From Streptococcus cuniculipharyngis (GTDB lineage Bacteria; Bacillota; Bacilli; Lactobacillales; Streptococcaceae): a stretch of 64,000 nucleotides of DNA. A program made the position numbers and the translations under genes. Position 1 is the stretch's first letter. Every line of letters starts with the position of its first letter. The notes below the pieces were generated by a model. It was not told where the DNA came from. It was given only the letters and a program-made list of their open reading frames with translations, and did not search any database. Shown piece after piece: positions 1 through 8,991 of the stretch. The stretch spans positions 1-64,000 of the forward strand of contig NZ_VOHL01000006.1 in assembly GCF_007859195.1 (NCBI RefSeq), in the 5' to 3' direction.

Positions 1-2
1 CC

Positions 3-1061
3 TACCGCAAGGTAAGTAAATCAAATACTTCTTTCGTTGATGAAGAAGGTAACCCACTTGCGCCGCAAGAGGACGGTAAACAACCAAGCAAGACCATCTC
101 AGGTTATGAAATCGTGTCAAGCACGACAGATGAGAATGGTAATGTGGTCCACACTTACCGCAAGGTAGCGAAGAAGACCACGTCATTTGTAGATGAGAAT
201 GGTAACCCACTTGCACCGCAAGAGGACGGTAAACAACCAAGCAAGACCATCTCAGGTTATGAAATCGTGTCAAGCACGACAGATGAGAATGGCAATGTGG
301 TCCACACTTACCGTAAGGTAGCGAAGAAGACCACGTCATTTGTAGATGAGAACGGCAACCCAATCGTACCAAACGAGGAAGGTAACCAACCATCGAAAGA
401 CTTGCCAGAGTACGAGCTAGTATCAAGCACAACTGACGAAAATGGTAACACTGTTCACACTTACCGTAAGGTAGCGAAGAAGACCACGTCATTTGTAGAT
501 GAGAATGGCAACCCAATCGTACCAAACGAGGAAGGTAACCAACCATCGAAAGACTTGCCAGAGTACGAGCTGGTATCAAGCACAACTGATGAGAATGGTA
601 ACACTGTTCATACCTACCGTAAGGTTTCTAAACCATCAACACGCTTCGTTGATGAAGAAGGTAACCCACTTGCACCGCAAGAGGACGGTAAACAACCAAG
701 CAAGACCATCTCAGGTTATGAAATCGTGTCAAGCACGACAGATGAGAATGGCAATGTGGTCCACACTTACCGCAAGGTGATTACTCCAGAAGCTCCACAA
801 GAGCCAGTGAAACCAAGTCAGCCAGCTAAGGTTGAGCAACCGGTTAAACCAGTTGCACCAAGTCAACCTGCTGCACCGGCCAAAGCTGTTGAGGCGGCAA
901 ATCCGCAACCAGCAGAACCGACAGCACCTAAGACTGAGAACAAGCTAACAGTCTTACCAAATACTGGTACAGAAAGTACAACCACAGCAACTGCTGTTGG
1001 CGTTGGCATGATTCTTGCGTCACTTGGCCTAGTAGGCAAACGTCGTCGTAAAGAGGACTAA
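3..1061 (+). CDS. LPXTG-anchored surface protein with MucBP-like repeats (5' end outside window)
   Basis: The reading frame is open from the first bases, so the N-terminus and signal peptide lie to the left. What remains is five tandem 51-residue repeats (each begins near FVDE-GNP and ends near HTYRKV), a Pro/Ala/Lys-rich spacer crossing the wall (about 783-940), then a sorting signal: LPNTG at 954-968, a hydrophobic segment and a KRRRKED tail. The repeats resemble MucBP-type modules of Gram-positive adhesins. It is expected to be linked to peptidoglycan by sortase A and to display the repeats outside the cell. The ligand is unknown. An intrinsic terminator follows. Family assignment of the repeat is by pattern only. 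Confidence 0.9.
   Translation, partial: YRKVSKSNTSFVDEEGNPLAPQEDGKQPSKTISGYEIVSSTTDENGNVVHTYRKVAKKTTSFVDENGNPLAPQEDGKQPSKTISGYEIVSSTTDENGNVVHTYRKVAKKTTSFVDENGNPIVPNEEGNQPSKDLPEYELVSSTTDENGNTVHTYRKVAKKTTSFVDENGNPIVPNEEGNQPSKDLPEYELVSSTTDENGNTVHTYRKVSKPSTRFVDEEGNPLAPQEDGKQPSKTISGYEIVSSTTDENGNVVHTYRKVITPEAPQEPVKPSQPAKVEQPVKPVAPSQPAAPAKAVEAANPQPAEPTAPKTENKLTVLPNTGTESTTTATAVGVGMILASLGLVGKRRRKED
33..797 (+). repeat. Five tandem 153-bp coding repeats
   Basis: Phe codons that open each unit fall at 33, 186, 339, 492 and 645, an exact 153-bp period. Two unit types are visible by their central part: type A has PLAPQEDGKQPSK and type B has PIVPNEEGNQPSK. The order is A-A-B-B-A. Near-identity at DNA level makes recombination and copy-number change likely, and the array continues beyond the left edge. 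Confidence 0.95.
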
Positions 1062-1105
1062 GCAGACCTGTCTCAATTGATAGATGACCAATCAATGAGA
1101 TAAGA

Positions 1106-1138
1106 AAATCCCCTCCCTAAATTAGGGAGGGGATTTTT
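1106..1138 (+). terminator. Intrinsic terminator after the LPXTG gene
   Basis: The stem ATCCCCTCCCTAA / TTAGGGAGGGGAT is followed by a T-run. It separates the surface protein gene from msrB. Confidence 0.9.
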
Positions 1139-1160
1139 AGTATATGGTGGAAATTTATAG

Positions 1161-1189
1161 TTGACAAAGACCAGGAATCTTTTTAGAAT
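1161..1189 (+). promoter_or_regulatory. Sigma-A promoter of msrB
   Basis: TTGACA at 1161-1166, a 17-nt spacer and TAGAAT at 1184-1189. A strong AGGAGG ribosome binding site follows at 1201. Confidence 0.75.
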
Positions 1190-1213
1190 GGACATAGTAC
1201 AGGAGGTAGAAAG

Positions 1214-1657
1214 ATGACAGAAACACAAGAGGAATTAAAAAAGCGACTAGGCTTTTTAGCCTATGAGGTTACTCAGAATGGTGCGACGGAGCATGCTTTT
1301 ACTGGGAAGTATGATAATTTTTTTGAGAAGGGGCTATATGTTGATGTGGTCAGTGGAGAACCCTTGTTTTCGTCGTTAAATAAATACCAGTCTGGCTGTG
1401 GCTGGCCTGCCTTTACTAAACCGATTAATAATCGTTTCGTAACTAACCATGAAGATCTATCTCATCATATGCGGCGAATTGAGGTGAGGAGTCGTCAAGC
1501 CCAGTCGCATTTAGGACATGTCTTCAATGATGGTCCTCTTGCTGAGGGTGGTTTGCGTTATTGTATTAATTCGGCTGCTCTAGACTTTATTCCTTATGAC
1601 CAGTTAGAGGAACGAGGCTACGGGGATTACAAGGCTATCTTTGATCAGGAGGAGTAA
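1214..1657 (+). CDS. msrB: Peptide methionine-R-sulfoxide reductase MsrB
   Basis: It reduces the R-epimer of methionine sulfoxide in proteins, repairing oxidative damage. At 147 aa it is a stand-alone MsrB rather than an MsrA-MsrB fusion. Visible family motifs are GCGWPAF (61-67), SHLGHVF (98-104) and RYCINSAAL (115-123), with Cys117 as catalytic cysteine. The two CXXC zinc motifs found in many MsrB proteins are absent (SGEP and RSRQ stand in their places), so this is the zinc-free form. An AGGAGG ribosome binding site sits 7 nt before the ATG. The next gene starts 3 nt after its stop and uses a ribosome site inside the msrB end, suggesting co-transcription. Confidence 0.95.
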   Translation: MTETQEELKKRLGFLAYEVTQNGATEHAFTGKYDNFFEKGLYVDVVSGEPLFSSLNKYQSGCGWPAFTKPINNRFVTNHEDLSHHMRRIEVRSRQAQSHLGHVFNDGPLAEGGLRYCINSAALDFIPYDQLEERGYGDYKAIFDQEE

Positions 1658-1659
1658 TC

Positions 1660-2817
1660 GTGGCAAATATTCTTGATTATTTGACAGAACATGGGCAGTC
1701 CTCTTTTAATGACATTTCCCTGAATCATATTGATATGCTCATTTTAAATGAAATCGCCTACCTCCCCTTGGGAGAGGGTAAGGATTTGACCAGTGAGTCT
1801 ACTTTGGTCACTTGGGGAGAGGAGCTATTAGCCCATGACTTGGATTTCTTGGTAACGGCAGAGCGGTTGGAATTATTGAAGGCGGTTTTGGCCAGTGCAC
1901 GCTTTTCGGACTTGCAGCTAAAAGCCTATGTCAATGAAATTGACCCCACCTTTGATAAACAATTTGCTGCAGCTCTTTTTTACTTACCGGCTTTAGACTA
2001 TTACCAGCTGGTTTTTCGCGGGACAGATGATAGCCTAGTGGGCTGGAAGGAAGACTTCAACATGACCTATATGAGCGAAATTCCAGCTCAGAGACGGGCG
2101 GTAGCCTTTTTGACTGATGTCCTAGGGCAACTACCAGGCACTCTCGTGGTGACAGGTCATTCTAAAGGGGGTAATCTAGCCGTCTATGCAAGTAGTTTTA
2201 TTGCAGCGGCTGATCAAGATAGGATTAAGGCAGTTTATGCTTTTGATGCACCAGGAGTTCATGAACGTGTTTTAGCTAGCCCAGGCTATGAACGGATTAA
2301 ATCTAAGATTGTTGCCATACGACCACAGGATTCGATTGTCGGTGTGATGTTGGAAAGTGACAGGGATCCTGTGATTATTGCTAGTGATAAGCGGGGATTG
2401 GAGCAGCATAATGTTATTCATTGGCAGACCGATGGTTATGGCTTGCTTTTAGTAGAGGAGGGAACCAAGACTAGCCAAATTTTAGAGCAGACCTTTAAAT
2501 CATGGACCCAGGAACTCGGAGGTCAGGAATTAAAAGTCTTGGTTAATCTTGTGTTTGATGTCTTTGCCGAGGTTGGTATTGATAGCTTGAATGATTTACA
2601 GGAGAATTTCCCTCAAAAATTAACAGGCGTTTTATCAGCCTTTTCTAACCTACCGAGTCAGCAAAGAGAAATGATGAACCAGTCAGTTAATGTTTTTTTC
2701 AAACACTTGTTGCAGTTTCGATTTCAACAACTGACAGGAGATTTGGACCAAAAATTAGCGGGTTTTAACGCCAAACTCAAATCATTAGGGGAGACTGATC
2801 CATCAAGCAAGACATAA
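1660..2817 (+). CDS. DUF2974-type alpha/beta hydrolase (Mbeg1-like)
   Basis: A 385-aa protein starting at GTG, with GGAGG overlapping the end of msrB. The segment VVTGHSKGGN (Ser168 in GHSKG) is a nucleophile elbow of lipase-like alpha/beta hydrolases, and FRGTDDS near 120 resembles the oxyanion-loop region of class 3 lipases. This matches the DUF2974 family common in streptococci. There is no signal peptide, so it is probably cytoplasmic. The substrate is unknown, and the hydrolase activity is an inference from the fold motif. A terminator follows at 2849. Confidence 0.8.
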   Translation: MANILDYLTEHGQSSFNDISLNHIDMLILNEIAYLPLGEGKDLTSESTLVTWGEELLAHDLDFLVTAERLELLKAVLASARFSDLQLKAYVNEIDPTFDKQFAAALFYLPALDYYQLVFRGTDDSLVGWKEDFNMTYMSEIPAQRRAVAFLTDVLGQLPGTLVVTGHSKGGNLAVYASSFIAAADQDRIKAVYAFDAPGVHERVLASPGYERIKSKIVAIRPQDSIVGVMLESDRDPVIIASDKRGLEQHNVIHWQTDGYGLLLVEEGTKTSQILEQTFKSWTQELGGQELKVLVNLVFDVFAEVGIDSLNDLQENFPQKLTGVLSAFSNLPSQQREMMNQSVNVFFKHLLQFRFQQLTGDLDQKLAGFNAKLKSLGETDPSSKT

Positions 2818-2848
2818 GCTTGCTAAAGGTCGATTAGGTTTTGGAGCT

Positions 2849-2882
2849 AGTCTGGGCTGATAGTCAGACTGGCCCTTTTTTG
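2849..2882 (+). terminator. Intrinsic terminator after the hydrolase gene
   Basis: AGTCTG and CAGACT arms with a 10-nt loop, followed by GGCCC and a T6 run. Confidence 0.75.
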
Positions 2883-2883
2883 T

Positions 2884-2889
2884 TATAAT
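2884..2889 (+). promoter_or_regulatory. Extended -10 promoter of the amidase operon
   Basis: TGTTATAAT is an extended -10 element immediately after the preceding terminator and about 58 nt before the amidase start. Confidence 0.55.
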
Positions 2890-2946
2890 AAAGCAAAAGA
2901 GAGGTTAATTGCTCATGATGATAGAAAGAAACAAGGGGTAATTGGG

Positions 2947-4431
2947 ATGTTGGAAAACTTAGACGCCTTGGCCTTGGCGCAAAAAGTTAAGGACAAGGAC
3001 CTTTCTCCTAAGGAATTAGTGGAGTGGGGCATCAAGCAAATTGAAGGCTTAAATCCTTATGTCAATGCCGTGACTAGCAAACGTTATGACAAGGCTTTAG
3101 CAGAAGCAGAAACGAGGGACTTTTCAGGTCAACCGTTTGGAGGAGTTCCCCTTTTATTGAAGGATTTGGGGCAGGAGCAGCTTGGAGAGCCGGCTAACTC
3201 AGGCTCTAAGCTTTTTACCAATTATCGGGCTCGGATTTCAGATAATTTTGTCAGAGCCTTGGAGAGCTTGGGCTTTATTGTTTTAGGACGGACCAATGTT
3301 CCAGAATTTGGTTTTAAAAATATTAGTGACAGCCAGCAATACGGAGCTGTCAACCTCCCCTTTGATCGGTCGCGTAATGCGGGTGGTTCAAGTGGTGGAG
3401 CTGCGGCAGCCGTATCCTCTGGTATGCTTCCCCTAGCGACAGCTAGTGATGGTGGTGGCTCTATCCGAATTCCGGCCTCTTTTAATGGCCTGATTGGCTT
3501 GAAACCTAGTCGAGGGAGGATGCCTGTTGGGCCGATTGGTTTTCGTGGCTGGCAGGGCCTCTCATCGCATTTTGCCCTGACCAAATCTGTCCGTGATACC
3601 AGGGCCTTGCTAGCAGGCATGCAGGTTTGTCAACTAGAGAGTCCCTTTGTTCTTCCTTTATTATCTAGCCGTCAGCTAGAAAGCCCTTTACGAAAAAAAC
3701 TGCGAATTGGGGTCCAAATGACTTCGCCCGTAGGGACACCGGTTTCAAAAGATGCTCAAGCAGCTGTCAAACGGGCTTGTCAATTTTTGACTGATCAAGG
3801 TCATCAAGTGAGTGAGGTGTCAGCCCTGCCTCTGGATGGTTGGGAGGCCATCAAAACCTACTACCTGATGAACAGTGTTGAAACAGCTGCTATGTTTGAT
3901 GAGATTTCGGTTCAGTTGGGGAGGTCAATGACCATAGCTGATATGGAGCTGATGACTTGGGCTCTTTACCAAAGTGGCCAAAAGGTAGCAGCTAAAGATT
4001 ATACCAAGGCTATTCAGAAATGGGATACTTACAGTCATGTCATGGCAGAATACCATCAGGAGTTTGACCTCTTATTATCTCCGGCAACAGCTGATGTTGC
4101 GCCTAAACATGGTCAGCTGCAGCTAGATGAAGACTTGAGAGAAAAATTACTTCATATTTCAGACTATGGAGTGAGTGAGCAGCAAGATCTACTTTTGGAA
4201 ATGTTTAAACCTGGTTTAAGCCTGACTCCTTTTAATCAGTTAGCCAATCAAACTGGTCAGCCCTCCATTAGTCTTCCTCTTTATCAAACAACAGCAGGGC
4301 TTCCTTTGGGAGTGCAGTTTACGGCTGCCAAGGGCCGAGAGGATCTCTTGTTGGCCCTAGCGCAGGACTTTGAGACCGCGGGGCAGTTTGTCCAACCCCG
4401 CCCTGTTTTTGAGAGAAAGGAAGACGTGTGA
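2947..4431 (+). CDS. Amidase signature family amidase
   Basis: A 494-aa amidase-signature hydrolase that cleaves carboxamide bonds. The Ser-cisSer-Lys triad can be placed: Lys72 in PLLLKDLG, the GGSSGG motif at 146-151 and Ser172 in DGGGSIRIPAS. It is a single-domain stand-alone enzyme without signal peptide, not the GatA subunit, because no gatB or gatC is adjacent. Its stop overlaps the GTG start of an amino-acid-type ABC permease by 4 nt, so the two are translationally coupled. This suggests a role linked to uptake of an amide or amino-acid-like compound, which is inference. The substrate is not determined. Confidence 0.88.
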   Translation: MLENLDALALAQKVKDKDLSPKELVEWGIKQIEGLNPYVNAVTSKRYDKALAEAETRDFSGQPFGGVPLLLKDLGQEQLGEPANSGSKLFTNYRARISDNFVRALESLGFIVLGRTNVPEFGFKNISDSQQYGAVNLPFDRSRNAGGSSGGAAAAVSSGMLPLATASDGGGSIRIPASFNGLIGLKPSRGRMPVGPIGFRGWQGLSSHFALTKSVRDTRALLAGMQVCQLESPFVLPLLSSRQLESPLRKKLRIGVQMTSPVGTPVSKDAQAAVKRACQFLTDQGHQVSEVSALPLDGWEAIKTYYLMNSVETAAMFDEISVQLGRSMTIADMELMTWALYQSGQKVAAKDYTKAIQKWDTYSHVMAEYHQEFDLLLSPATADVAPKHGQLQLDEDLREKLLHISDYGVSEQQDLLLEMFKPGLSLTPFNQLANQTGQPSISLPLYQTTAGLPLGVQFTAAKGREDLLLALAQDFETAGQFVQPRPVFERKEDV

Positions 4432-5090
4432 GTAAATTTATTGATATCCCACTCATGATAGATAGCTTTGGCTTTGTGATTTCGGGACTGCCTTATACCT
4501 TGGGAATTTCCTTGTTCAGTTTTGTTTTTGGTCTGGGCTTAGGACTTGTGGTTGCCCTGATGCGCTTATCGGGGAAGTTTTACTTGACCCTTCCTGCTCA
4601 GGTATTTGTCTCTCTGTTACGGGGAGTACCGATGATTGTGGTTCTCTTTGTCCTTTATTTTGGTCTACCACATTATGGCATTCAATTATCGGCCTTGCTT
4701 TGTGCCCTAATTGATTTTAGTGTGGTGTCATCTGCCTACATGTCAGAAATTTTTCGCTCCGCCATTGGGGCAGTTGATCAGGGCCAATGGGAGGCAGCAA
4801 GGGCCTTAGGGTTACCTGAGCACAAGGTATTAAGGGCTATCATTTTGCCCCAAGCCATGAGAATTGCCCTCCCTCCTTTGGGAAATGTGATTATTGACAT
4901 GGTTAAGAGTTCTTCGCTGGTGGCCATGATTACTGTTCCAGATATTTTTCAAAATGCTAAGATTATCGGGGGCTCCAAGTGGGATTACATGTCCATGTAC
5001 ATGTTAGTTGGTTTGATTTATTGGTCCTTGACCTTTCTACTGGAACGTGGGCAAAGTATGTTAGAAAAGCGGCTTGGTTTAGGCCGTTAA
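4428..5090 (+). CDS. Amino acid ABC transporter permease (HEQRO family), without adjacent partners
   Basis: A 220-aa integral membrane protein of the polar amino acid permease family. The cytoplasmic coupling loop is clear (EAARALGLPEHKVLRAIILPQA), and several hydrophobic segments surround it. It begins at GTG overlapping the amidase TGA. No ATPase or substrate-binding protein gene lies next to it, so it must share these with another locus or be a remnant of a larger operon. Substrate specificity cannot be read from the sequence. Confidence 0.85.
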   Translation: MSKFIDIPLMIDSFGFVISGLPYTLGISLFSFVFGLGLGLVVALMRLSGKFYLTLPAQVFVSLLRGVPMIVVLFVLYFGLPHYGIQLSALLCALIDFSVVSSAYMSEIFRSAIGAVDQGQWEAARALGLPEHKVLRAIILPQAMRIALPPLGNVIIDMVKSSSLVAMITVPDIFQNAKIIGGSKWDYMSMYMLVGLIYWSLTFLLERGQSMLEKRLGLGR

Positions 5091-5115
5091 TAGAGAAGAT
5101 TGAGAGGAATTGATG

Positions 5116-5769
5116 ATGGAACACTCCACATGGCATAACTTAATCAAGGCAGAATTACCAGCTGGCTATTTTCAAGGCATCAACCAATTCATGAATCAAG
5201 TCTATCAGACAGGGATTGTTTATCCCCCACGTGAAAAGGTTTTTCGAGCCCTCCAGATGACCCCTTATGAGGCGGTAAAAGTCGTTATCTTAGGTCAGGA
5301 TCCCTACCATGGTCCCCATCAGGCCCAAGGCCTGTCTTTTTCAGTTCCCAATGACTTACCCGCCCCTCCCTCTCTACAAAATATTCTCAAGGAACTGGCA
5401 ACAGATTTGGGTGAACGATCCGGTCATGACCTGACCCCTTGGGCTAAAGAAGGCGTTCTATTATTGAACGCTTGTTTGACCGTGCCTCAACATCAGGCTA
5501 ATGGTCATGCTGGGCAGATTTGGGAGCCTTTTACAGATGCTATCATTAAGGTGATTAATCAAAAAGACAGCCCTGTGGTCTTTATCCTTTGGGGGAGCTA
5601 TGCCAGACGAAAGAAAACCTTAATTACCAATCCCCATCACCTGATTATCGAATCAGCTCATCCCAGTCCCTTATCGGCCTATCGTGGTTTTTTTGGTTCT
5701 CGTCCATTTTCACGAACTAATGCCTTTTTGAAGGCGGCAGGTCTTTCGGAAATCAATTGGTTAAATTAG
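5116..5769 (+). CDS. ung: Uracil-DNA glycosylase
   Basis: It removes uracil from DNA in base excision repair. GQDPYHG carries the water-activating Asp, LLLNACLTV is the uracil-binding region and HPSPLS is the leucine-loop motif, all typical of family 1 UDG. Three starts are possible (TTG 5110, ATG 5113, ATG 5116). ATG 5116 gives 217 aa, the usual streptococcal length, and leaves 8 nt after the GAGAGGA ribosome site. It lies 25 nt after the permease gene and may be co-transcribed with it. Confidence 0.95.
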   Translation: MEHSTWHNLIKAELPAGYFQGINQFMNQVYQTGIVYPPREKVFRALQMTPYEAVKVVILGQDPYHGPHQAQGLSFSVPNDLPAPPSLQNILKELATDLGERSGHDLTPWAKEGVLLLNACLTVPQHQANGHAGQIWEPFTDAIIKVINQKDSPVVFILWGSYARRKKTLITNPHHLIIESAHPSPLSAYRGFFGSRPFSRTNAFLKAAGLSEINWLN

Positions 5770-5788
5770 CCATAAAAAGGACTTTCTC

Positions 5789-5818
5789 TTGACAGATGAC
5801 TTCCGTTTTTGATATGAT
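5789..5818 (+). promoter_or_regulatory. Promoter of the 5'-nucleotidase gene
   Basis: TTGACA at 5789-5794, an 18-nt spacer, and TATGAT at 5813-5818. AAGGAG lies 9 nt before the ATG. Confidence 0.75.
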
Positions 5819-5853
5819 GAAAGCGTATAACGATTTATAAGGAGTAAAAGTCC

Positions 5854-8223
5854 ATGGATAAAAAGCGAATGATACCTCTCTTGTCAAGTTTGGTCTTATC
5901 GGCAGCGGTTTTGACAAATCCTGCCTATGCAGAAGAACAGGTAACAGAATCAAGTCCAGCACCAAGCACTAGTGCTAGTCTGGTTACCGAAGAAAGTAGT
6001 CCTCAGCCAGAGCTTGAGTCAAGTCAGAGCCAAGACCTACTTGTGCCAGCGACAACAGAACTAGAGACAGAGACAGAAACAGAAACAGATTCTTCGGCAG
6101 TGGTAGCCGAGCCAGTAAGCCCTACTGAAGAATCCCTAGCAGTAAGTAATCGCTCAGTAGCCCCTAGTGAGTCTGCTACAGTTGAGTCAGAGCCAGCGGT
6201 CAGTCCAGTGGCGACTGCAGAAGCTAGCCCACTAGTTACCGCTCCTGTCACAGCCGAGTCATCAGTCAAGGATATTACCATCTTGCATACTAATGATATG
6301 CACGGTAATATGGAAGAAGGACGGGGTGTACTGGGCATGGCCAAGTTAGCTACGGTAGTGGAAGAGAGCCGTAAACAGGGACCAACCCTCTTGTTGGATG
6401 GTGGAGATGCGCTTCAGGGCATGCCTATTACCAACAGTACCAAAGGTGAAGAAATGGTTGCCCTGATGAATCAAATTGGCTATGATGCCATGACAGTCGG
6501 CAACCATGAATTTGACTTTGGCTTGGATCAGTTAAAACGTTTCCAAGAACTCTTGAAGTTCCCAATCATTAGTTCAAACATCTATGTTGACGGTGTCCGT
6601 CTCTTGCAACCTTACACGATTATCGACAAGGATAAGACGGTAGTCGGGGATGAATTTGTGGTTATCGGGCTGACAACACCTGAAGCAAGCACCAAGACCC
6701 ATCCGCGTAATATTCCTGGAGTGACTTTTACTGAGCCGATTGCCGAAGTGGAAAAAGTCATTGCTGAAGTGGAGGCTCGGGCACAGGCAGAAGGCAAGGT
6801 CTATCGCAATTATGTTGTCCTATCGCATTTAGGAATTGACCAAACGACCCTCCCACAATGGCAGGGGGGCAATTTAGCCAAGGCATTTTCTCAAAGCAAG
6901 CTCCTAGAAGGCAAACGCCTGATTGTGGTTGATGGGCACTCACATACCCTGGCAACAGCTAGCTATGGTGACTATGTGGTCTATGGCCAAACCGGTAACT
7001 ACCTTAATAATGTCGGTAAAATTTTGGTATCAGCTGATAAGATGACGGCTAGCTCATTAACCTATGATGATTTGAAGTCTGTGACGCCAGATCCAGCAGT
7101 CGCAGCTAAGGTGGCACAGGTTAAGGCAGATTTTGAACAATTAAATTCAGAAGTCTTGGTAGCCAACAATCCTGTTGAGCTAGATGCTGATCGGATGAAT
7201 GTTCGGGTACGTGAAACCAATATTGGTAACTTGATTACTGATGCGATTTTGACCTATGGTCAGACAGGTTTCAGCCATAAAACAAACTTGGCAGTGATGA
7301 ATGGTGGTGGTATCCGTAAGACCTTAGAAAAAGGAAAACCAATCACCAAAGGTGGCACCATTGCCGTGTTACCATTTGGTAATTTCATTTCACAGATTGA
7401 AATGACGGGTCAAAGTATTTATGACATGTTTGTCAAATCACTGGGATCTGTTCTCCAAAGTAAGGGGGAAACTCAAGCCCCTGTTCTTGATGAAAATGGT
7501 CAACCTCTCCTAGAACCAAGTGGAGGCTTCCTCCATGTTGCCGGAGCGGAAGTTTATTATGACACGACCCTACCAGCTGAGGAGCGGATTTTAGCCATTT
7601 CAATTTATAACCCAGAGACAGGTGCCTATGAGCCAATTGATTTAGCAAAATCTTACTATCTAGCAACCAATGATTTCTTGGCAGCTGGCGGTGATGGTTA
7701 CATCATGCTAGGCGGCGCCCGTGAAGAAGGTCCGTCACTGGATACTGTCTTTGCAGATTTCTTGCAAACCCAGGCCAAGACTCTTGATTGGTCACTTTAC
7801 GAGAAAATCAATCCAAATTCACGCTTGATTTCTCTCTCTAAGGCAAGCTTTGAAAAATTATTGGAGGAGTTAGCCAAGGCAGAGCAAGAGGACCAAAAAC
7901 TAGACTTGCCAAGCACGTCAGAGAATAAGGAGCTGACCTTAGACCAAGCTAGGCCATTGGTGCAAGCAGGGACAGCAACAGGTCAAGCGACTCAAGCCCA
8001 GACACTTGTGACAACCAAGATGACAAGCGGCAGACAAACGGTTGCTAAACCAGCGTCATTTGAAGTGACTAAGATTGCTAGCCTGGCTAATGATAAGAAC
8101 CACAGCCTAACGAGTGATAAATTCCTGCCATTGACTGCTGGTAATCGGTCAATCATGGGTATTTTTGCCGGACTAGGGCTGATGATTCTTGGCTTGGTCG
8201 GTGTGCGGAAGAAAGAGGAATAA
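5854..8223 (+). CDS. Surface 5'-nucleotidase with LPLTA-type sorting signal
   Basis: A 789-aa exported metallophosphoesterase that dephosphorylates nucleotides outside the cell. Order: signal peptide ending near AYA (about residue 26), a Ser/Thr/Glu-rich linker containing a TETETETE run, a metallophosphatase domain with HTNDMHG (145-151), GGDALQG, GNHEFDFG (from 216) and DGHSHT, then a 5'-nucleotidase C-terminal domain with NGGGIR and GGDGYIML. The C-terminus has a hydrophobic segment and a RKKEE tail preceded by LPLTAG (758-763), not LPXTG. Streptococcal homologues such as S. suis adenosine synthase make immunosuppressive adenosine from AMP; that role here is inferred. Confidence 0.93.
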   Translation: MDKKRMIPLLSSLVLSAAVLTNPAYAEEQVTESSPAPSTSASLVTEESSPQPELESSQSQDLLVPATTELETETETETDSSAVVAEPVSPTEESLAVSNRSVAPSESATVESEPAVSPVATAEASPLVTAPVTAESSVKDITILHTNDMHGNMEEGRGVLGMAKLATVVEESRKQGPTLLLDGGDALQGMPITNSTKGEEMVALMNQIGYDAMTVGNHEFDFGLDQLKRFQELLKFPIISSNIYVDGVRLLQPYTIIDKDKTVVGDEFVVIGLTTPEASTKTHPRNIPGVTFTEPIAEVEKVIAEVEARAQAEGKVYRNYVVLSHLGIDQTTLPQWQGGNLAKAFSQSKLLEGKRLIVVDGHSHTLATASYGDYVVYGQTGNYLNNVGKILVSADKMTASSLTYDDLKSVTPDPAVAAKVAQVKADFEQLNSEVLVANNPVELDADRMNVRVRETNIGNLITDAILTYGQTGFSHKTNLAVMNGGGIRKTLEKGKPITKGGTIAVLPFGNFISQIEMTGQSIYDMFVKSLGSVLQSKGETQAPVLDENGQPLLEPSGGFLHVAGAEVYYDTTLPAEERILAISIYNPETGAYEPIDLAKSYYLATNDFLAAGGDGYIMLGGAREEGPSLDTVFADFLQTQAKTLDWSLYEKINPNSRLISLSKASFEKLLEELAKAEQEDQKLDLPSTSENKELTLDQARPLVQAGTATGQATQAQTLVTTKMTSGRQTVAKPASFEVTKIASLANDKNHSLTSDKFLPLTAGNRSIMGIFAGLGLMILGLVGVRKKEE

Positions 8224-8235
8224 GTCCCCTTAAAG

Positions 8236-8262
8236 GACTAGACACTTGTCTAGTCTTTTTTG
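8236..8262 (+). terminator. Intrinsic terminator after the 5'-nucleotidase gene
   Basis: GACTAGACA / TGTCTAGTC stem followed by T6. Confidence 0.9.
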
Positions 8263-8267
8263 GCGAC

Positions 8268-8291
8268 AAAAAAGCCGAGCAACTGCTCGGC
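8268..8291 (-). terminator. Intrinsic terminator of plsY (minus strand)
   Basis: On the minus strand GCCGAGC-AGTT-GCTCGGC is followed by a T-run. Confidence 0.88.
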
Positions 8292-8305
8292 TAGTTAAGG
8301 AAGAT

Positions 8306-8947
8306 TTATTTTTTAGGGGCTTGTTTGGTTAGATTAAGCCCAAAGGGAACTAAATTTTCCTTCTTGTTTTTAATCCGTTTCATATTATCCTGATGACGCA
8401 GGAGAATCACGGTTGCCATCAAGCCAATGACCACTGAAAAAACAAGGTCATAGCTGGGGAGGATGATGCCAAGGGCGGGGAAAATGATGATTCCAACCAA
8501 GGCACAGATGGCAACGGAAATGCTAGCATAGGAAATCATGCTGGTCAAATAAAGCGTGGTTAAAAAAATGACCAGTAGATAAAGGAAAAATGATGGGGCA
8601 AAGCCGAGAATGACGCCAGCACTGGTCGCAACTGCCTTACCCCCCTTAAAATGAGCAAAGACAGGAAAGGTGTGACCTAAGACAGCCAAGAAACCGATGA
8701 TGATAGGCGATAGCCAGCTGCCACCAAACCAAATAGGCAAGAGGGTTGCCAAGGTTCCCTTTAATAAATCAACTAACAAGGTGACTGTTCCGGCCTTTTT
8801 GCCGAGAATGCGAAAGGTGTTGGTAGTCCCTGTGTTACCACTGCCAAATTCACGCAGATTTTTACCATAAATAGAATGACCAATCCAAAGACCAGTCGGA
8901 ATGGAGCCTAATAAATAGGCAATCAAAAGATAAATCAAGGTAGTCAT
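8306..8947 (-). CDS. plsY: Glycerol-3-phosphate acyltransferase PlsY
   Basis: A membrane enzyme that transfers the acyl group from acyl-phosphate to glycerol-3-phosphate, the first step of phospholipid synthesis. The 213-aa product begins MTTLIYLL and carries the PlsY motifs [15 protein letters not shown] and the [18 protein letters not shown] segment, with five or more membrane spans. A start six codons upstream (8965) is possible but has no ribosome site. The chosen ATG is preceded by TGGTATAAT with only 6 nt between, so the mRNA is predicted to be leaderless. The gene diverges from parE, as in many streptococci. Confidence 0.93.
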   Translation of the reverse strand: MTTLIYLLIAYLLGSIPTGLWIGHSIYGKNLREFGSGNTGTTNTFRILGKKAGTVTLLVDLLKGTLATLLPIWFGGSWLSPIIIGFLAVLGHTFPVFAHFKGGKAVATSAGVILGFAPSFFLYLLVIFLTTLYLTSMISYASISVAICALVGIIIFPALGIILPSYDLVFSVVIGLMATVILLRHQDNMKRIKNKKENLVPFGLNLTKQAPKK

Positions 8948-8953
8948 ATTGCC

Positions 8954-8962
8954 ATTATACCA
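8954..8962 (-). promoter_or_regulatory. Extended -10 box of plsY, 6 nt before the ATG
   Basis: On the minus strand TGG-TATAAT is followed by GGCAAT and the ATG. There is no Shine-Dalgarno sequence. No good -35 is seen, which fits an extended -10 promoter. Confidence 0.6.
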
Positions 8963-8991
8963 CATAAATCAGGAAAAAATGTAGAATTCCT

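Noticed and set aside
33..797. CRISPR-like regular repeats
   Set aside because: The period is 153 bp without unique spacers, and the repeats are in frame within an LPXTG protein.
3222..3620. Long open frame on the minus strand within the amidase gene
   Set aside because: It is a shadow of a strongly supported gene, without ribosome site or known domain.
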